Positions 36,646 to 49,143 of a stretch of 64,000 nt of DNA are shown one piece after another. A program made the position numbers and the translations under genes. Source of the DNA: Proales similis. Lineage: Eukaryota; Rotifera; Eurotatoria; Ploima; Proalidae. The notes beneath the pieces were generated by a model, which was not told the DNA's origin, did not search any database, and saw only the letters and a program-made list of their open reading frames with translations. Location of the stretch: the NCBI GenBank assembly GCA_019059635.1, contig JAGVRJ010000005.1, positions 558,001 to 622,000 of the forward strand, written 5' to 3'. Positions within the stretch are counted from its first letter, which is position 1. Every line of letters starts with the position of its first letter.

Positions 36646-37804
36646 TCAACTCACGACTAAGCGAAATATAAAAGAGCTGAAAAAAACGATAAGCAACGAA
36701 CATCTCATATTTGACTCTGCCTTGTTCAGAACACTGCCGCTCGAGCGAATTTCTATAATCGCATCAACAAAGATTATTGAGTTTCGAAGAGAAGACCCGA
36801 ATGTGAGTTTTGAGGCAATTACCTGACGATTTCAGGTGTTGGTAATAGGCGTTCTGATCGAGCACGAACACTTCGATCGTTTCGCTGATGTGGCCAAACT
36901 TGCATTCATATCTGCCCGAGTCGTGCGGCACTGATTCAGCGATCTCGATCTCTGTGTCGATGCGGTCGTTGCTTTCGCGTTTGTCGATTCGAAGCTGCGG
37001 GTGACGCTCTTGAACGAGCAGATTGCCGTTGTGGTGCCACCTGACCGCTGCCAGTCTCGTTCGTTCGTTCAAAGAGCATTTCAGCTGAATCTTATCGCCT
37101 TCTTTGATGACCAATCGACGCGGGCTGGCGATCACTGTGGCTTTTTTTTTCGTTTAAAACTCGTAAATAATTTCAACGGGGCCCAGTGTTGTTACCTGCA
37201 ACATGAATGCAATAATGAATTGTTTGAGTATGATAGGTGTTGAGCTGACACTGATAGCAGGCCTCGTCGGCTTTGGAGAATTTATGAATCACTAGCGTCC
37301 AGTCGTTGACGGTTCCGGTTCGCTTTTGCCTGTCGGCGTTTTCTAGCACTGTTTCGTCTTGTTGATGATTGACAGACACTCGGAAGCGGAGGTCGGTCAC
37401 AAAATTCTCCCTATTGACTGTCAACAACGTGATGAGTTTAGCACATGCCGGATCGGCGCATTGGTTCCAAATGACCTAAAGTAGTTGATCAAATAGACTT
37501 GTTCGATTAGAGAAATGCGCGCTTCAACTACCGTCGTATCAGGTTTCTCGTGAACCTTGCAGTGCAGGCGAACAGTTGTGTTGGCCTCTACGCTAAAATT
37601 GCGCGACGTGCTCTCGATGAAAGAAACTCCATTGAGTGAGTCGTAGCCCGATCGAATATGAAGTGCCCTGACTGAACAAGCGGCCAGTAACAATTGCAAT
37701 AATACTAATCAAGAGGCCAAAATTAGACTTGTGATATTGATCATACGCAGCATGAGCTAACACCAACCTGCTGAGACCAATTTGGCCATCTGATGCGGTC
37801 GCAT
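36646..37804 (-). CDS. two-Ig-domain cell-surface protein, probably GPI-anchored
   Basis: Five exons, 37804-37768, 37704-37532, 37475-37196, 37134-36823 and 36752-36646 (302 residues), all in phase. A signal peptide (MAKLVSAVLLQLLLAACSVRA) is built across exons 1-2. Ig1 has LHCKV ... VIWNQC ... DWTLVIHKFSKADEACYQCQ. Ig2 has IQLKCSL ... VRWHHNG ... DSGRYECKFG. The last exon adds a short Ser-rich stretch and a hydrophobic end (SLLIVFFSSFIFRLVVS), as in GPI-anchor signals. The WTL...D.G/A.Y.CQ.NT pattern is that of the Dpr/DIP/lachesin and zig-8 group, which mediates neuronal recognition; the neuronal role is inferred. Reading straight on instead of splicing at 36823 would give a different tail ending at 36764. 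Confidence 0.8.
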
Positions 37805-40800
37805 GTTTGCAAGCTCGCTTCGATACTAGAATTTGAATTAACACGCACTGCCGGTCGATATTCGAATCTAATTCGGCGACGCTTCAGCGAACATGTCTCG
37901 GGCTCCTTTTTGCCTCTGTTTGTTAGTCTAAATAAATAAGAGCATGTTTTGCTGCTTTGTCGTATTTTTCTAGCGTTGCTCATATTTTCGGAACAAAGCG
38001 CACGGCGTCCAACGCTGAAATGTACTAAGAGCGTCTACACGCAAGCGACCTGCTCAGTCAAGTCCTGTTTTTGTTGCTTGCTTTATTTATAACCTGACTC
38101 GCTCGCTCTCCCTATTTCTCAATGTCCGGCTACCTCTCTCTCTCTCTCTCTCTCTGGCTCGGCGGTTTGCATGCACAACACATGGGAACGTGAAAGAGCG
38201 CACAAATGCCTCCCTATGTGGCGATGGGAATAGCCAGGGGAATGGTTGAAATAAAAGGTGGGCAAATGCAAATAGCGACCGCCGGCAGAATCGGGCGGCG
38301 AGACGTGAATGGAACGAGGTTAGAAATGGTCTATGAGAACGAACTAGCAAGAGAACGAACACTTGCCAAGGCTTTTAACTGACCCAGGGTCGGTGTGCAT
38401 TGAACATGAATGCAGCGATCAATCGCAAAACGATTACGCTCCATTCATGTGTCACGGCCGTTTAAAGTCTACGGACTCGGAGATTAGGCGTCAAACGATT
38501 GAAAAGAGCCCATTTAAATAAATAAACAATCGAATTAGATGCGGCCAACAACTAGATCCGATTGCAAATAAACGCGCGCCAAACGCGTGAAGCAATTCGA
38601 ACAAAAAAGAATTAAAGAAATATATTTTGAGAGAGAGAGAGAGAAAAAGGAGAGGGGGCGTGGACCAGTAGTGTCAAGCCGACGGCCCTTATCTCAAGTC
38701 CTCACTCTAGACCATAGGCGCACATGCATACTTGTGCTTCTAGTCGCTTCTTCATTACCCCCCGCCTCCTCTCCCTTACTCGGACTCCTCTCTTCTATTT
38801 CTCCTCATCTAACCCACAGCTCGGACAAACATACGGCCCAGGTGACAAGCCAGCCACTGATAAAAGCAATAATTTTCTAAACTAGAAAACTAAATGTAAT
38901 TAAAAAAAGAGAGAGATTCTCTTCTTCTCTTAATTTTGGCGTGCTTTGTTTTTTATTTATAGCCGCGATAATCGGATTTGGGCGGCATGTATCAGATGCC
39001 CTATCGATAAACTTAATTTTTTTACAGCCTCGCCAACTTAGAGCCGCAGCCAATTCTCACCCAAACACACACACACACACAGACGATCGGTGGCTGGACG
39101 GGCGAGCGCGTGTGCTCGCTCGAGCCTATGGACAGATGTGGCTCGTCAAATCGACTCGCTTCAATCAAGGCTATCTATCTTAATCGAGCAAAGGCCAGAG
39201 GGCCGAGCAGAGCATTTGAGAATTGTGAAATGAAATAATAAATGAATTGATAAACGCCTTGCGGAATTGAGTGCTCGCCTATTGAATCGAGGTGATCGCA
39301 CTGACCAGGCTGCACACAGCCGCTTTTCACAAAGGTCGATCGTGGTCCTGTGAGGGATTTGCAGGCCCAAACAGGAGCATCTTGGCCACAAATTAATTGA
39401 TAGGCGTGTGTGCGTGTGTGTGTGTGTGTGAGGGCTGGAGCACAGAGCTTATTTTGATCGACTACTTTTTTATCATGAGATGCGGATTAGAAAGGGAATA
39501 ATAGAGAGCAAAGCGGTCCATTTGCGATAGTCATACAAATAAACAGAGAAGGAGAAAATAGAGAAAAGAATGAGAACATGCTGGAAGCAGTCTAAAAGCA
39601 CCTTAAACTCGAATGCCAATTAGAGCAATTCGTGCTAATTAATATACACTGGACCGCATGCAGGCCTTTGCACGTCTCTCTCTCTCTTAAGTACATTGGT
39701 TTTAGAAGCGATGAGCTGCCCATCTCCGCTCTGCCATTCCAAATATAATTTGGAGCATTTAAGAAGCACTCAAACTCACATTCATTTTCCGCTGTTAAAG
39801 TAGTTGTCGAGCAGCTCGTCGTAAACAATGCATTCGCCAATTCGCCTCATCATCCATGTTGATTGATTTCGGTAAATATTTAACGAAAAAAAAAATTTGT
39901 CCGAAACACCGCTGAAGAAGGAACCGGCGTCAAATGCAGACCGTGTTGCTTATCCATGTTTCGGCCAAAAAAAAAACTAAACGACGGGCTAACGATCGAT
40001 CGATCTTATATACAAAACGTTGGCACTAACCCAACACAGGTTTTATTTATACAAGAACCTCTCGCAGTCATGCAGATCGGAAAGCGTGACTTGGAATGCA
40101 ATAAACTGCTCCACACAAACACACACAGGCAAGCAGCTCTAATTAAAATAGCTGCAGCTGATCAGTTGTCGTTACTTACCTCTAATTAAACAAAGAGGAA
40201 ATGAACGCGGCGGCGCACTGGCTCCATTCATCTGGCAGCCACAGCAGGTCGGCTTGTTACAAATCAGACGAGAGCGGGTGGCCTGTGAGCCGTTTGCTGC
40301 TGATAATCTAGCCAGCATGTGCATGTGTGCGTTTGAACACTTTACAACAGAGTCAAGTCGATTGAGGGCCCAAGTGAGCTTATCGGCGCACTTGCGCTCA
40401 TGCAATCAAGCGTGCAATGGTTTTTGCCAATTAAATCGAGCTGTATTGACTAGCAAGTGATGTGCGTCTGTTTACACAGGATCACACGTTCGAGCGTTAA
40501 AATCTGAATGCAGAGAAGAGAAGCAAGCAAAGCAACGCCAAATAGAATATAGAAGGAATAAAATAAAGAGCGGCGGTTGCGTCGTCCGCCTTCGGTCTTT
40601 TTTCGGCGCTCGCTCGACTTGGCCCAGCAATAAGAGCATGCGCGGGCCAAAATAGATGGCAAACAGATGCTCAGCCTGCTGCCCGTTCGGCCGCCTGGCC
40701 GCCAACCACGCGCTTAAAATTTGCATTGGTCGCACTTAACATTTGCAGACGAGTGCATTGAGTTATTGGCCATTGCGAAAGAGCGCATATAAATTCAATT

Positions 40801-43800
40801 AGGCGTGCAGCCTCTACACCAGTCCAACAACAGCCCAGAATGAGTCAGTTGGACACTCACTCACTCTCTATTGTTCATTTGCTCTCACTCATTCTCACTC
40901 GACTCAGCGTCTAAAAGGCGGTCCTGAAGAAGAGGCGACTGTGCAGAAAACGCCCAAAGATGAGGAAGAAAATAAGAAGAGAAAGAAAATGAAATTACGA
41001 GCAGTAACACGAAAAAGAAGATGATGATGAGGACCGCAATCATGATGACGAAGACGATTACGACCAACGCATGCATGAATAATTCATCGGATTGCTTAGA
41101 ATGGCCGGTTGTAGATTCGTTTCGAATATTAACTTTTCGAATTCGTCCTGATTCACAACTCCTCTTCTCTCTCTCTCTCCCTCTTCATCTCGTTCAATCT
41201 CTCTCTCTCTCTTTCAATTTGATTGTCTCGCTCTGGTGTCTTTTTTGGTTTATGGTTTTAAATAAAGCTGAAAAATGCGTTCCAATTCGTTCAATTCGGT
41301 CAAAACAGAGAGAGAGAGAGAGAGAGGCAGAGAGCGAGAGACTGAATAAAAAGCGAATGAAGAAAAAAAAAATAAAAGGCAAATAGAATAAGTGATGAGA
41401 TGCAATTAAGAGTTGGAATAGACTGAAAAGATGACCATTTGGCCGCGCGTTGTTCGTATGCCATTCGTTCATGCACTCGACTGCTGCGATGTGATCATCT
41501 TTTTCATATTTATTTATTTAATTGCACTCAGTCGCAACAACAAGCGTTCGTCCGATTCGCGCACACACACACACACACAACACACTCGTGTGTTAACTCA
41601 TTTACTTGGCGCCTAATCGAATAGCCTGTGCTCATTCAATCGGCGCCGTTTGACTGATTGCAAAATTTAATGAGCCATTCATGTAAAAAGTTTGCCGCCA
41701 ATTCCCTTTTTTCTCTCTCCACTTTCTCCCTCTGTCTGTCCCTCTTGCCGAGTGCGAGTGTGTCGGCTAGCGGAACGATTCGCTTCGCTATTGTGCTCTA
41801 GGTGACAAAACCGACGTGGTGACGACAATAACAACAACCACCACGCGCATGATGAACAATTGTGATAATATTAAAGACGCCGTTATTTAAGCCTCGACAA
41901 TTTCCCCCGCTTATTTATCTCGGCTCGATGAGCTTAGGCACATTTTGTTAAACGCTCGTCTCATCCTGAATCTAAAATTTCGCGCCCTATTAATGGCAGT
42001 GACCGCCCGAGTGCCCAATTTTGACTTGGGCGGAAGTGGCATGATGTTGTTCGATAAGGATGGTAATCATCAGCTTTCCCTCTCAATCTCTTTCTCTCTC
42101 TTTGGCTCTCACTCTCTCTCTCTCTCTCTGCTCTTTTCTTACCGGATCCACTTAAGGCTTCCTTTTGGGGGGCGGTCGAGCGGAGTTGCACGTCATTGTG
42201 ATGCAACTCTTCGCAAACTTTCTCATCGACTCCTTTCAACTCTGCTTGTCTGCGCGCCCCCGTCTGCCACGCCAGTTCACATAAAGCATTTCCCGCTTGC
42301 CTTTTGGCACGCTGCCTCTTGCTTTATTAAGATATTTTGATTAATGCATGTGTATGTGGGAGACGATAGAGGGCGGAAGAAAAAGAAAAGTATTTTATCG
42401 GTCGACTGAATTTTCGTGAGTGAGTGCGTGTGCGCGAGCGTACATGAGTGCGAACGAACTTGCGTCGCTAAGACTCTCTTCTTCACTATTCTGTGGATTT
42501 ATAGGCATATTGGCCCGAATTCCAGTCCACATGGGCTAGAGGCTAGCAAAAATATTTGCGAGCGGCACACAAAGACCCAGAGTAACCATAAATTCAAAAC
42601 AAATACGAGCCGAGTCTAAAAGAGAATGAGAGCAAATAGTAGCAATTAAAATGAGAACTTTGGCCCGCTCGAATCAAAGCCAATTTGAGCAATCTGAGAG
42701 GGCGCTTATCTCGCATGCTTATCTCCCAATCCGCATCGATCATGGCTAGTGCATTTGAGAGGAATCGATTAGAGATAGGCAAGCGAGAGATGGAAGAATA
42801 GAGGCAGCCAACGAGAGAAAGGGGCTGATGAATTCAAAGTGAAATGCAAACTCTGATTTTAAGAAGGCTAGATCAAAAAATTAGAATCCGATTAAGTTGG
42901 GCGTGAAATTGAGCGGGTCGGACTGGGGCAAGCTAAAGCCAAACAAAATGGGAGCTGTCTCTGACCGACGGCTAGCAGACCAATCTGTCCACTTCAGCGA
43001 CGACTTTTCGTATTTTTGAGTCGGGCGCCAATCGATGGCAAAAGAAAACAATCGACTAGTCGGTTGAAAATGAGGCGAGTCCAAATAAATAGAGAAAAAG
43101 TGCACGATCGAGTAGAGGGGGAGAGAGAGAGAGAGTAAGCGGATTTTGGACTCTTCAAGTCAAACATGGCCCACGGCTTTTTGCCCTAATCCGCTGGCCT
43201 CCTATTAATTTGTTTCTGACTGCTTGGCTCTTACTCTAGGCCAAATTAGGAAGTCCACGCATACACACGCGTGCACACTCGAATCGCAGGCAAAGCCGAT
43301 CAAACACATCAAGCAGCGAGCGGGCAAGTTCGTCAGCCAGTACGCAGCCAGCAAACGAGTCGAGTGCGAGTTCAATTCGAGCGGATGTGATTAATTGAGA
43401 CGATGGAAATCAATCGACCTCGAACTAATACTACCAGCGGCTTTCGCCTCTCTGTTTAACTAGTAATAGACTCGCCAGCAGTTTTCCAAACAAATAACTA
43501 GATTTGCTCGATAGAATATGAGACGCGAGCGAGAAGTAGGAGTTGCATAAGAGAACAACAACAAATAGCTGCCATTGCTGCTGCCACTTGAGGCCATGGC
43601 CACGTAGTCGAAGCAAACTGAAGTGGAAAACCTCATTCGGGCACGACATAAATCACTTACACTCAATTCCCGAGCGGCTCGGCTTTTCTTCAGCGAGAGA
43701 AAAAAATCGAGCTTCGTCATTGAGAAGAATGCCAACCCTTGCGCCTCGCCGCCTTCCTTTTCGCTCTTGGCAGGAAAAAACGAGCCAAGTCCTTGCCGAA

Positions 43801-44099
43801 GGAATCGAGAAGATATTGAATCGAGCAGCGCCAACAACGCAAACAGGAGGCCGCTCTTGCAGCCTATTGAGCCAAAGTAAATATAATTGCGCATACAAAT
43901 AAACAAGGAAGAGAAATATCGAATTTTGAGTGTGAAATGAGCTTTCTGGTTGACACTTGGGCTCTGATGGCGTTCTGTTTTGTAATCAAGTTGTATCGGC
44001 ATTTCATTGAGCGCATTTATTGACACTGGACACAATCAAAAAATGAGTTAAATAATTGGCGACAAAAGGAAATTACTGAAAGAAATGAGCTGGGTCGGC
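37805..44099. other. 6.3-kb repeat-rich non-coding region upstream of the Ig gene
   Basis: The largest gap of the window. It has many TC/AG, CA/TG and poly-purine tracts and AT-rich TAATTA-type sites. No ORF shows splice-consistent coding. A TATA-like CATATAAATT at 40786-40795 on the plus strand precedes only a 24-codon ORF. A 191-codon minus-strand ORF (44035-43460) is open but starts without ATG, has no recognisable domain, and overlaps a 119-codon plus-strand ORF. As the upstream region of a probable neuronal gene it is a candidate for cis-regulatory elements or a non-coding transcript. Confidence 0.6.
38135..38155. repeat. (TC)n microsatellite
   Basis: About ten TC units. Further dinucleotide tracts in the same gap are (AG)n near 38630-38643, (CA)n near 39066-39081, (TG)n near 39406-39430, (AG)n near 41306-41326, (TC)n near 42110-42129 and (CA)n near 41561-41579. 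Confidence 0.9.
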
Positions 44100-45192
44100 T
44101 CAAGCGCTTGAGAGAAAGCGAGATAAATAGGCGCGCAGTGCTTGTCTAAATAGACGATTAAAGAAGTAGAAAAAGACGATGTGAGTGCCGTGCATGACGT
44201 AGAGCGACAGAAGTGACAGTGTTCTCGCTGTTCGCAGTCCATCCGACTCGGATAAGAAGTATTGAAGAACATAGGTGATGGCGAACGGCGCTGTGCCTAC
44301 AATTGAGTTGATTGACATCAGAAGAATGGACAATGTTATATTCCGGTTTAGACGAACATGGTCCGATGTCTGTTTGTGCCTAGATGAGGGTCTCGACTGC
44401 TCAAGTGTGAACTGGTCGCTTGTCTCTGCTTAAGTTCGATGTCGAAATGTTTTATTGCGGGAGAAATTTTGTAGATTTACCTTGAAGCTCAAATTTGACC
44501 TCCAACTGGGGAATGTCCTTGGGCTTGAACTTTCGATTGAAATTCTGTCTGATTTTGAACAAAGTGAAGAAGTTGAGTAGGGAGAGCACCACCGTGGCTA
44601 GAAATAGTCGAAACATGGTCGAGGCCACAGGGATCCACTTGGTAACCGGATCCTCTTCGATTCTTCTCGGCTCGTGAGCTGCGCGGTTCTCTTCTGTCAG
44701 GTCACATTGCTTCTTCCAATCGATGATTGTCACCACCAGAGACGGCGCGTAATAGATATACGAAATGACGGTGACCATGAGCAAGACCTGATGGACAGCA
44801 AACTTGCGTAGTCTTAGCCGGTTGGTTATCAGCGACAGCCTTTGCAAAGAAAGAAATATCTGCATTGAAATGTTGAATATGGCCATTGAGCTTGTGAAGT
44901 AGTTGTCGATCAGAAAGCGAATCAGATTCAGCGGATGAAGAGACATACAGTCTCCCGCACAAGGCATCAGGTCGGACAGGATGCAGAGTATTAGATAGGA
45001 AAAGTTGTTTATTGAGTGGAACATGAGTAGTTTGTAGTTGGGCTGGTGGAGTCTTGGGCCCAAGAAAACGAACACGTTGGTTAAATTGGCCAAAGACCCG
45101 ATTAGACAGACCACGCCGAAGACCACTGTCAGCCAGAATGGATTTCCATGATGGCTGGAAGCGAGCGGCTGCATATGCTCACTCGAGTTCAT
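44100..45192 (-). CDS. rhodopsin-like G-protein-coupled receptor (orphan)
   Basis: Exons 45192-44481 and 44428-44100 (346 residues) from the first in-frame ATG. Seven hydrophobic helices are visible: TM1 FWLTVVFGVVCLIGSLANLT, TM2 after YKLLMFHSINN, TM3 ending LSLQRLSLI, TM4 VLLMVTVISYIYYAPSLVV, TM5 FRLFLATVVLSLLNFFTLF, TM6 LSILLMSINSIVGTAPFAI and TM7 YVMHGTHIVFFYFFNRLF. A short N-terminus with an NSS glycosylation site and Cys residues in extracellular loops fit class A. The DRY position reads QRL and the NPxxY position is HGTHIVFF, so the usual motifs are degenerate, as in FMRFamide-type and nematode-style peptide receptors. The ligand is unknown. Confidence 0.82.
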
Positions 45193-45254
45193 CTTCGTCA
45201 ACTCGGCGCCGCGTTGTGACACAATGCTTGAAAACTTTCAAAGCTCAAACCGCA

Positions 45255-45260
45255 TTTATA
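45255..45260 (-). promoter_or_regulatory. TATA box of the GPCR gene
   Basis: TATAAA on the minus strand, 63 bp upstream of the GPCR ATG at 45192. Confidence 0.5.
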
Positions 45261-45781
45261 TGCGATTTAGAGTTGCGTAGCCATACGTCATCGTGTTATT
45301 CAACATGAAATAGGGCGTAGATCGATTGTAGTTCATCCAAATAATCTATTCGTCACCTGCATGCGCCACATCAGTTGGGTGGATCACTTTTCTTTAAAAC
45401 AGCAAGCCAGCCACACCTAATCATTAATTAATGCTCAATTCCTTTGTCGGCTGAAAATGCACGTTGAGCAAATAGAGATGTTTTAGGTAATAGTCTGCAT
45501 CGATTGAATCAAATGCGCCTGACAAGCTCGGACTTTCCTCACTGCGTCTGAATCTGCTACGAATTTGCTAGACTCTTTGTCGTCTACATTCCGCTAAAAG
45601 AGTTCCAGCCGCAATTAATGAAACCTTGGACGTCAGACTTGACGTGACTTTTGGTTTTAATCCGAATGATTACCAACAGACAGTTCAGATTTATTTTGAA
45701 AAAAAAAGAGAACACAAGAGAAAAGGGAAGAGACAAGAAAGAATCGAGAATAAGAAAATTGGGCAACTTCGGGCTTGGCAG
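45261..45781. other. intergenic region, GPCR promoter and GCDH 3' region
   Basis: About 520 bp. A minus-strand AATAAA at 45690-45695 (TTTATT on plus) is the likely GCDH polyadenylation signal. Nothing else recognised. Confidence 0.45.
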
Positions 45782-47547
45782 TTATTTTCGGCTGTCGGTG
45801 AAAGCCTGGAGACCAGTAATCGCTCGGCCAAGAATCAAGGCGTGAATGTCATGAGTACCCTCGTAAGTGTTAACCGCTTCGAGGTTCATGCAGTGACGGA
45901 TTATGTGGTACTCGTCTGAGATGCCGTTTCCTCCCAGAGTGTCTCGGCATTGTCGGGCAATATCAAGCGCTTTGCCACAGTTGTTGCGTTTCAGCAGCGA
46001 TATCATTTCTGGAACTGCCCTGTTCAAGTTGGTTATGTTTTAAATTGATCGAGAACCACTCTAAAGCTGCAGCGCAATTCGCTTACTTGCCCTGATCGAT
46101 TAAACGACCGACTTGTAGGCAGCCCTGAAGGCCCAGAGAGATTTCGGTCAGCATGTCAGCATATTTCTTTTGAATGAGCTGATTCTGAGCCAAAGGCTTT
46201 TTGAACTGCTTCCTTTAAAGCGGTTGCAGTCAATCTTCTGATTTGGTCTTCAAATAGTCATATATTCAAACCTGTCCAACGTGTACTGGCGACTTGTATG
46301 GAAGCAGAACTCAGCCGCGCCCATCACTCCCCAAGCAATGCCATAGCGAGCCACGTTCAGGCATCCAAAGGGCCCCTTTAAGTTGAGAGATCGCGTTTAG
46401 TCTCTTGGCGTTTGAGTCGGCTTCGGTGTGTAATCAACTCACCGATAAACCTTCAGCGTTGGGCAGCAGATTCTGCTCTGGAACTCTCACGTCCTCCATT
46501 ATGATTTGACCAGTGGCCGAAGCTCGCAGAGAGAATTTGCCCTCCAGCTTCGGGGTTATGAATCCTTTCATTTCCCGTTCCAAAATAAAGCCTCGAATTT
46601 TATTATCATCGCATTTGGCCCAGACCACCGCTATGTCGGCAATTGGCGAATTTGTAATCCTGTCAAATTTGAGTTTGAACCGAAATTGGACTCTAAGAAC
46701 TAACGAACGACTCTTACCAAGTCTTTGAACCGTTCAGTAGATAAACTTTCTTATCAGCGTCATATTTTGCGCGGGTTTCCATTCCTGAAGGCGAAATTTG
46801 AGTGAACTCAGCCGTTCGAGTTTAGGAGCTCTCTCTCTGTTTACCTGATGGATCGCTGCCATGATTCGGCTCGGTGAGCCCGAAGCAGCCAATCAGTTCT
46901 CCCTTGGCCAAACGAGGAAGAAAACGCTCCTTTTGCTCTTCGCTTCCGTATTTGTTGATGGGATGCATGACCAGAGAAGACTGCACGCTAAATGCTGATC
47001 TATAGCCGCTGTCGACTCGTTCGATCTCTCGCGCCAATAGACCGTAACCAACGTATGAAGTGCCAGAACAGCCGTAGCCGGAAATAGTCGGACCAAGGAC
47101 GCCCATATCGCCGAGCTCCTTCATTATTTCCTTGTGAAACACTGCGCGATGCGTTAAATAAGAAGCCGGTAGTCACAGCAGAGGCGAACTGTCACCTTCA
47201 TTTCGGTTGGCCAGAGTTATGCGTGGCATGAGCTGTTCGGTGCAGTAGGCACGAAACTGGTCCCTCATGATCTTCTCCTCGTCAGTGAGTTGCGATTCAA
47301 GATTCAATGCGTCTGTGTAGTCGAATTTCACTTCAATTATCCGAACAAAGAGTTTCAATCAGATTGTTGTTTTCAGCAGTTTCTCAACAAGTGAGTTCTA
47401 TTGGCTCACCTTCGCTGGACATTGTGCGGCTTGCGACCACTTGTGTGGCGAGCGGTAGCCATTCTAAATTTGGTTAGAACTCAGTCCAGCCGTGACATAC
47501 AACCCAAGTAGACCGGACTCACTTTTTGGCTGAAGTCTCGAGAGCAT
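45782..47547 (-). CDS. GCDH: glutaryl-CoA dehydrogenase, mitochondrial
   Basis: About nine short exons from ATG 47547. Exons 1-2 build a mitochondrial presequence (MLSRLQPK then [18 protein letters not shown]). The core acyl-CoA dehydrogenase signatures follow: [77 protein letters not shown]. The last exon (46027-45782 region) has [20 protein letters not shown] and [20 protein letters not shown], with the Glu that serves as catalytic base in the human enzyme. GCDH oxidises and decarboxylates glutaryl-CoA from Lys and Trp breakdown, passing electrons to ETF. The ISDEYH signature separates GCDH from other family members. Internal exon borders were traced only approximately. Confidence 0.95.
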
Positions 47548-48019
47548 TTTTCCGTTTTGAATAATTATTCTTGAAATGAACAAGTTATTTAAGACTCAAT
47601 TGTCTAAAATAGAATTAATTGCTGGAAACTTGAGCACAAACGCGTTGTGTGCATTTATAAAAAGGGCGAGGCTACATGGCTGAACATTCGACCCAACATG
47701 ATTGGTCGGGCAACTGTTACATAAACGTCTTTATCTTATCGTTTTGACCGGAACGCATAATTTGCGGGCTCCGTTTCGCTTTACTATATCGGTAGAGATA
47801 CAGCACACACGGTCAATATCGAAGGGCGTGTTTAAGTGGCTCGAGAATTTTATTCGTTTTTCATGGACGCAGTTTGCTCGCTCATGTACTAATTGAATTG
47901 ACATTCAGAGGGAGACAGAAATTGAGACAAGCAGACAGACAGACAGACAGAGAGGATGACAGACAGATTTGATCGTCAGGCTTATTTACAAATTGAGAGT
48001 CCAATTCGAGGGAGTTATT
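47548..48019. other. intergenic region between RPA2 and GCDH
   Basis: About 470 bp. It holds a (CAGA)n tetranucleotide tract near 47934-47955 and an AATAAG-type polyadenylation variant for RPA2 near 47984. No coding segment seen. Confidence 0.45.
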
Positions 48020-49143
48020 TTAAATTTGATTTGTTGACTTGAAATGGTTGTCGTCGATTGTCGAGTAGACATGACCTTCAGTGCTCAAAAACTCGAGCGC
48101 CTCTCTGTAATCAGATGAAAATTTATTCAAATTAGATCAGACAATTGCTAAACAGACTGCGCACCTTATTTTGGCCTCTGGAATATTTGAGAAGTAAGAG
48201 CAAATGTCCTTTATGTGAACGCCTTCGCTTGTGTTGTACTGCTGGACCAAATTAGAAATCTGATGTTCACCGAGATGAGATCGATAAGACATTAGCGCGA
48301 AATTAAGTCAGAACAAGCGACTCACTTGGTCATGAAGGCCAGTCAGACCGCCAACAGAAAACCCGTTTCTGCTCTCGGTATGCTCAGGCAGGTCCATTCC
48401 TTCGGTGTTAACCTTGGTGGCATAGTGAACGCTGGCGCTCATGCATTCAAGCATGTGATAGGTTATTTCGTTCAGGTCCTTGAGCGGAATGATCTTAAAT
48501 GCCTGCAGGTTCTTCTGACCCTGAAGTGATTTAATGATGCCAAACACTTTGACGTATTGATTCTCAATAAACTGCGACTGCTGCTCTTTAACTTCACCCG
48601 AATCCGAATCGTTTTCCTAAGGTTGTCGATTGCCGAATGCAGGCTCGAATGGCTGTCTGACCAACTAACCTCAGATTGAAGTTTAACATGAATTTCCGGC
48701 GACGTCATATCATCAACCACATATGTGATGTCATTCGCTCGTTTTACTACACTTCTGATGATTCCGATGAAGCAAACCTTTGTTGTCGAGTGAAAGGATC
48801 AAGAGCAATGTTAGTCATTTGATCGGGTTGGACTCAAAAGATATTGACCAACTTGATTGAATCTGAGATGCGAATATTCGTAGACGCTTGTTTCGCCCTC
48901 CACCTGAGTGCAGAGGTTGATGATTTGACCAGTCACCGGTATAACGTGTTTAATCAAATTTTTCTACAACGCATTCGTAGATAAGCGCCAAAACTGAAAA
49001 ATTCGCTCAAAGTCAACCTTGATTTCCTTTCCGCCATTCGCGTTCGGTGAAGAAAAGGTGCTGTTGAAATCTAGATGAGAGCAACTCTTACTCTCTTAAT
49101 TGGCCCTTAAATCTGACTCAGCTCGCTTACCGTCGCCCCACAT
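48020..49143 (-). CDS. RPA2: replication protein A 32-kDa subunit
   Basis: About seven exons. Exon 1 is only 13 nt (ATG TGG GGC GAC G), joined in phase to [17 protein letters not shown]. The OB-fold follows: [13 protein letters not shown], a [14 protein letters not shown] strand pair, then [21 protein letters not shown] and [17 protein letters not shown]. After a linker comes the winged-helix domain ending [20 protein letters not shown]. This matches RPA2 over its whole length. The usual N-terminal Ser/Gly-rich phospho-region (30-40 residues in human) is shortened to about a dozen. RPA2 is part of the RPA heterotrimer that coats single-stranded DNA in replication and repair. Confidence 0.93.

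Noticed and set aside
38587-38880. 97-codon plus-strand ORF in the gene desert
   Set aside because: It is largely the translation of an AG-repeat tract and has no splice or domain support.
40786-40930. TATA-like CATATAAATT and a 24-codon ORF on the plus strand
   Set aside because: No longer ORF, splice pattern or downstream gene on that strand; the TATA-like string is not enough in A/T-rich DNA.
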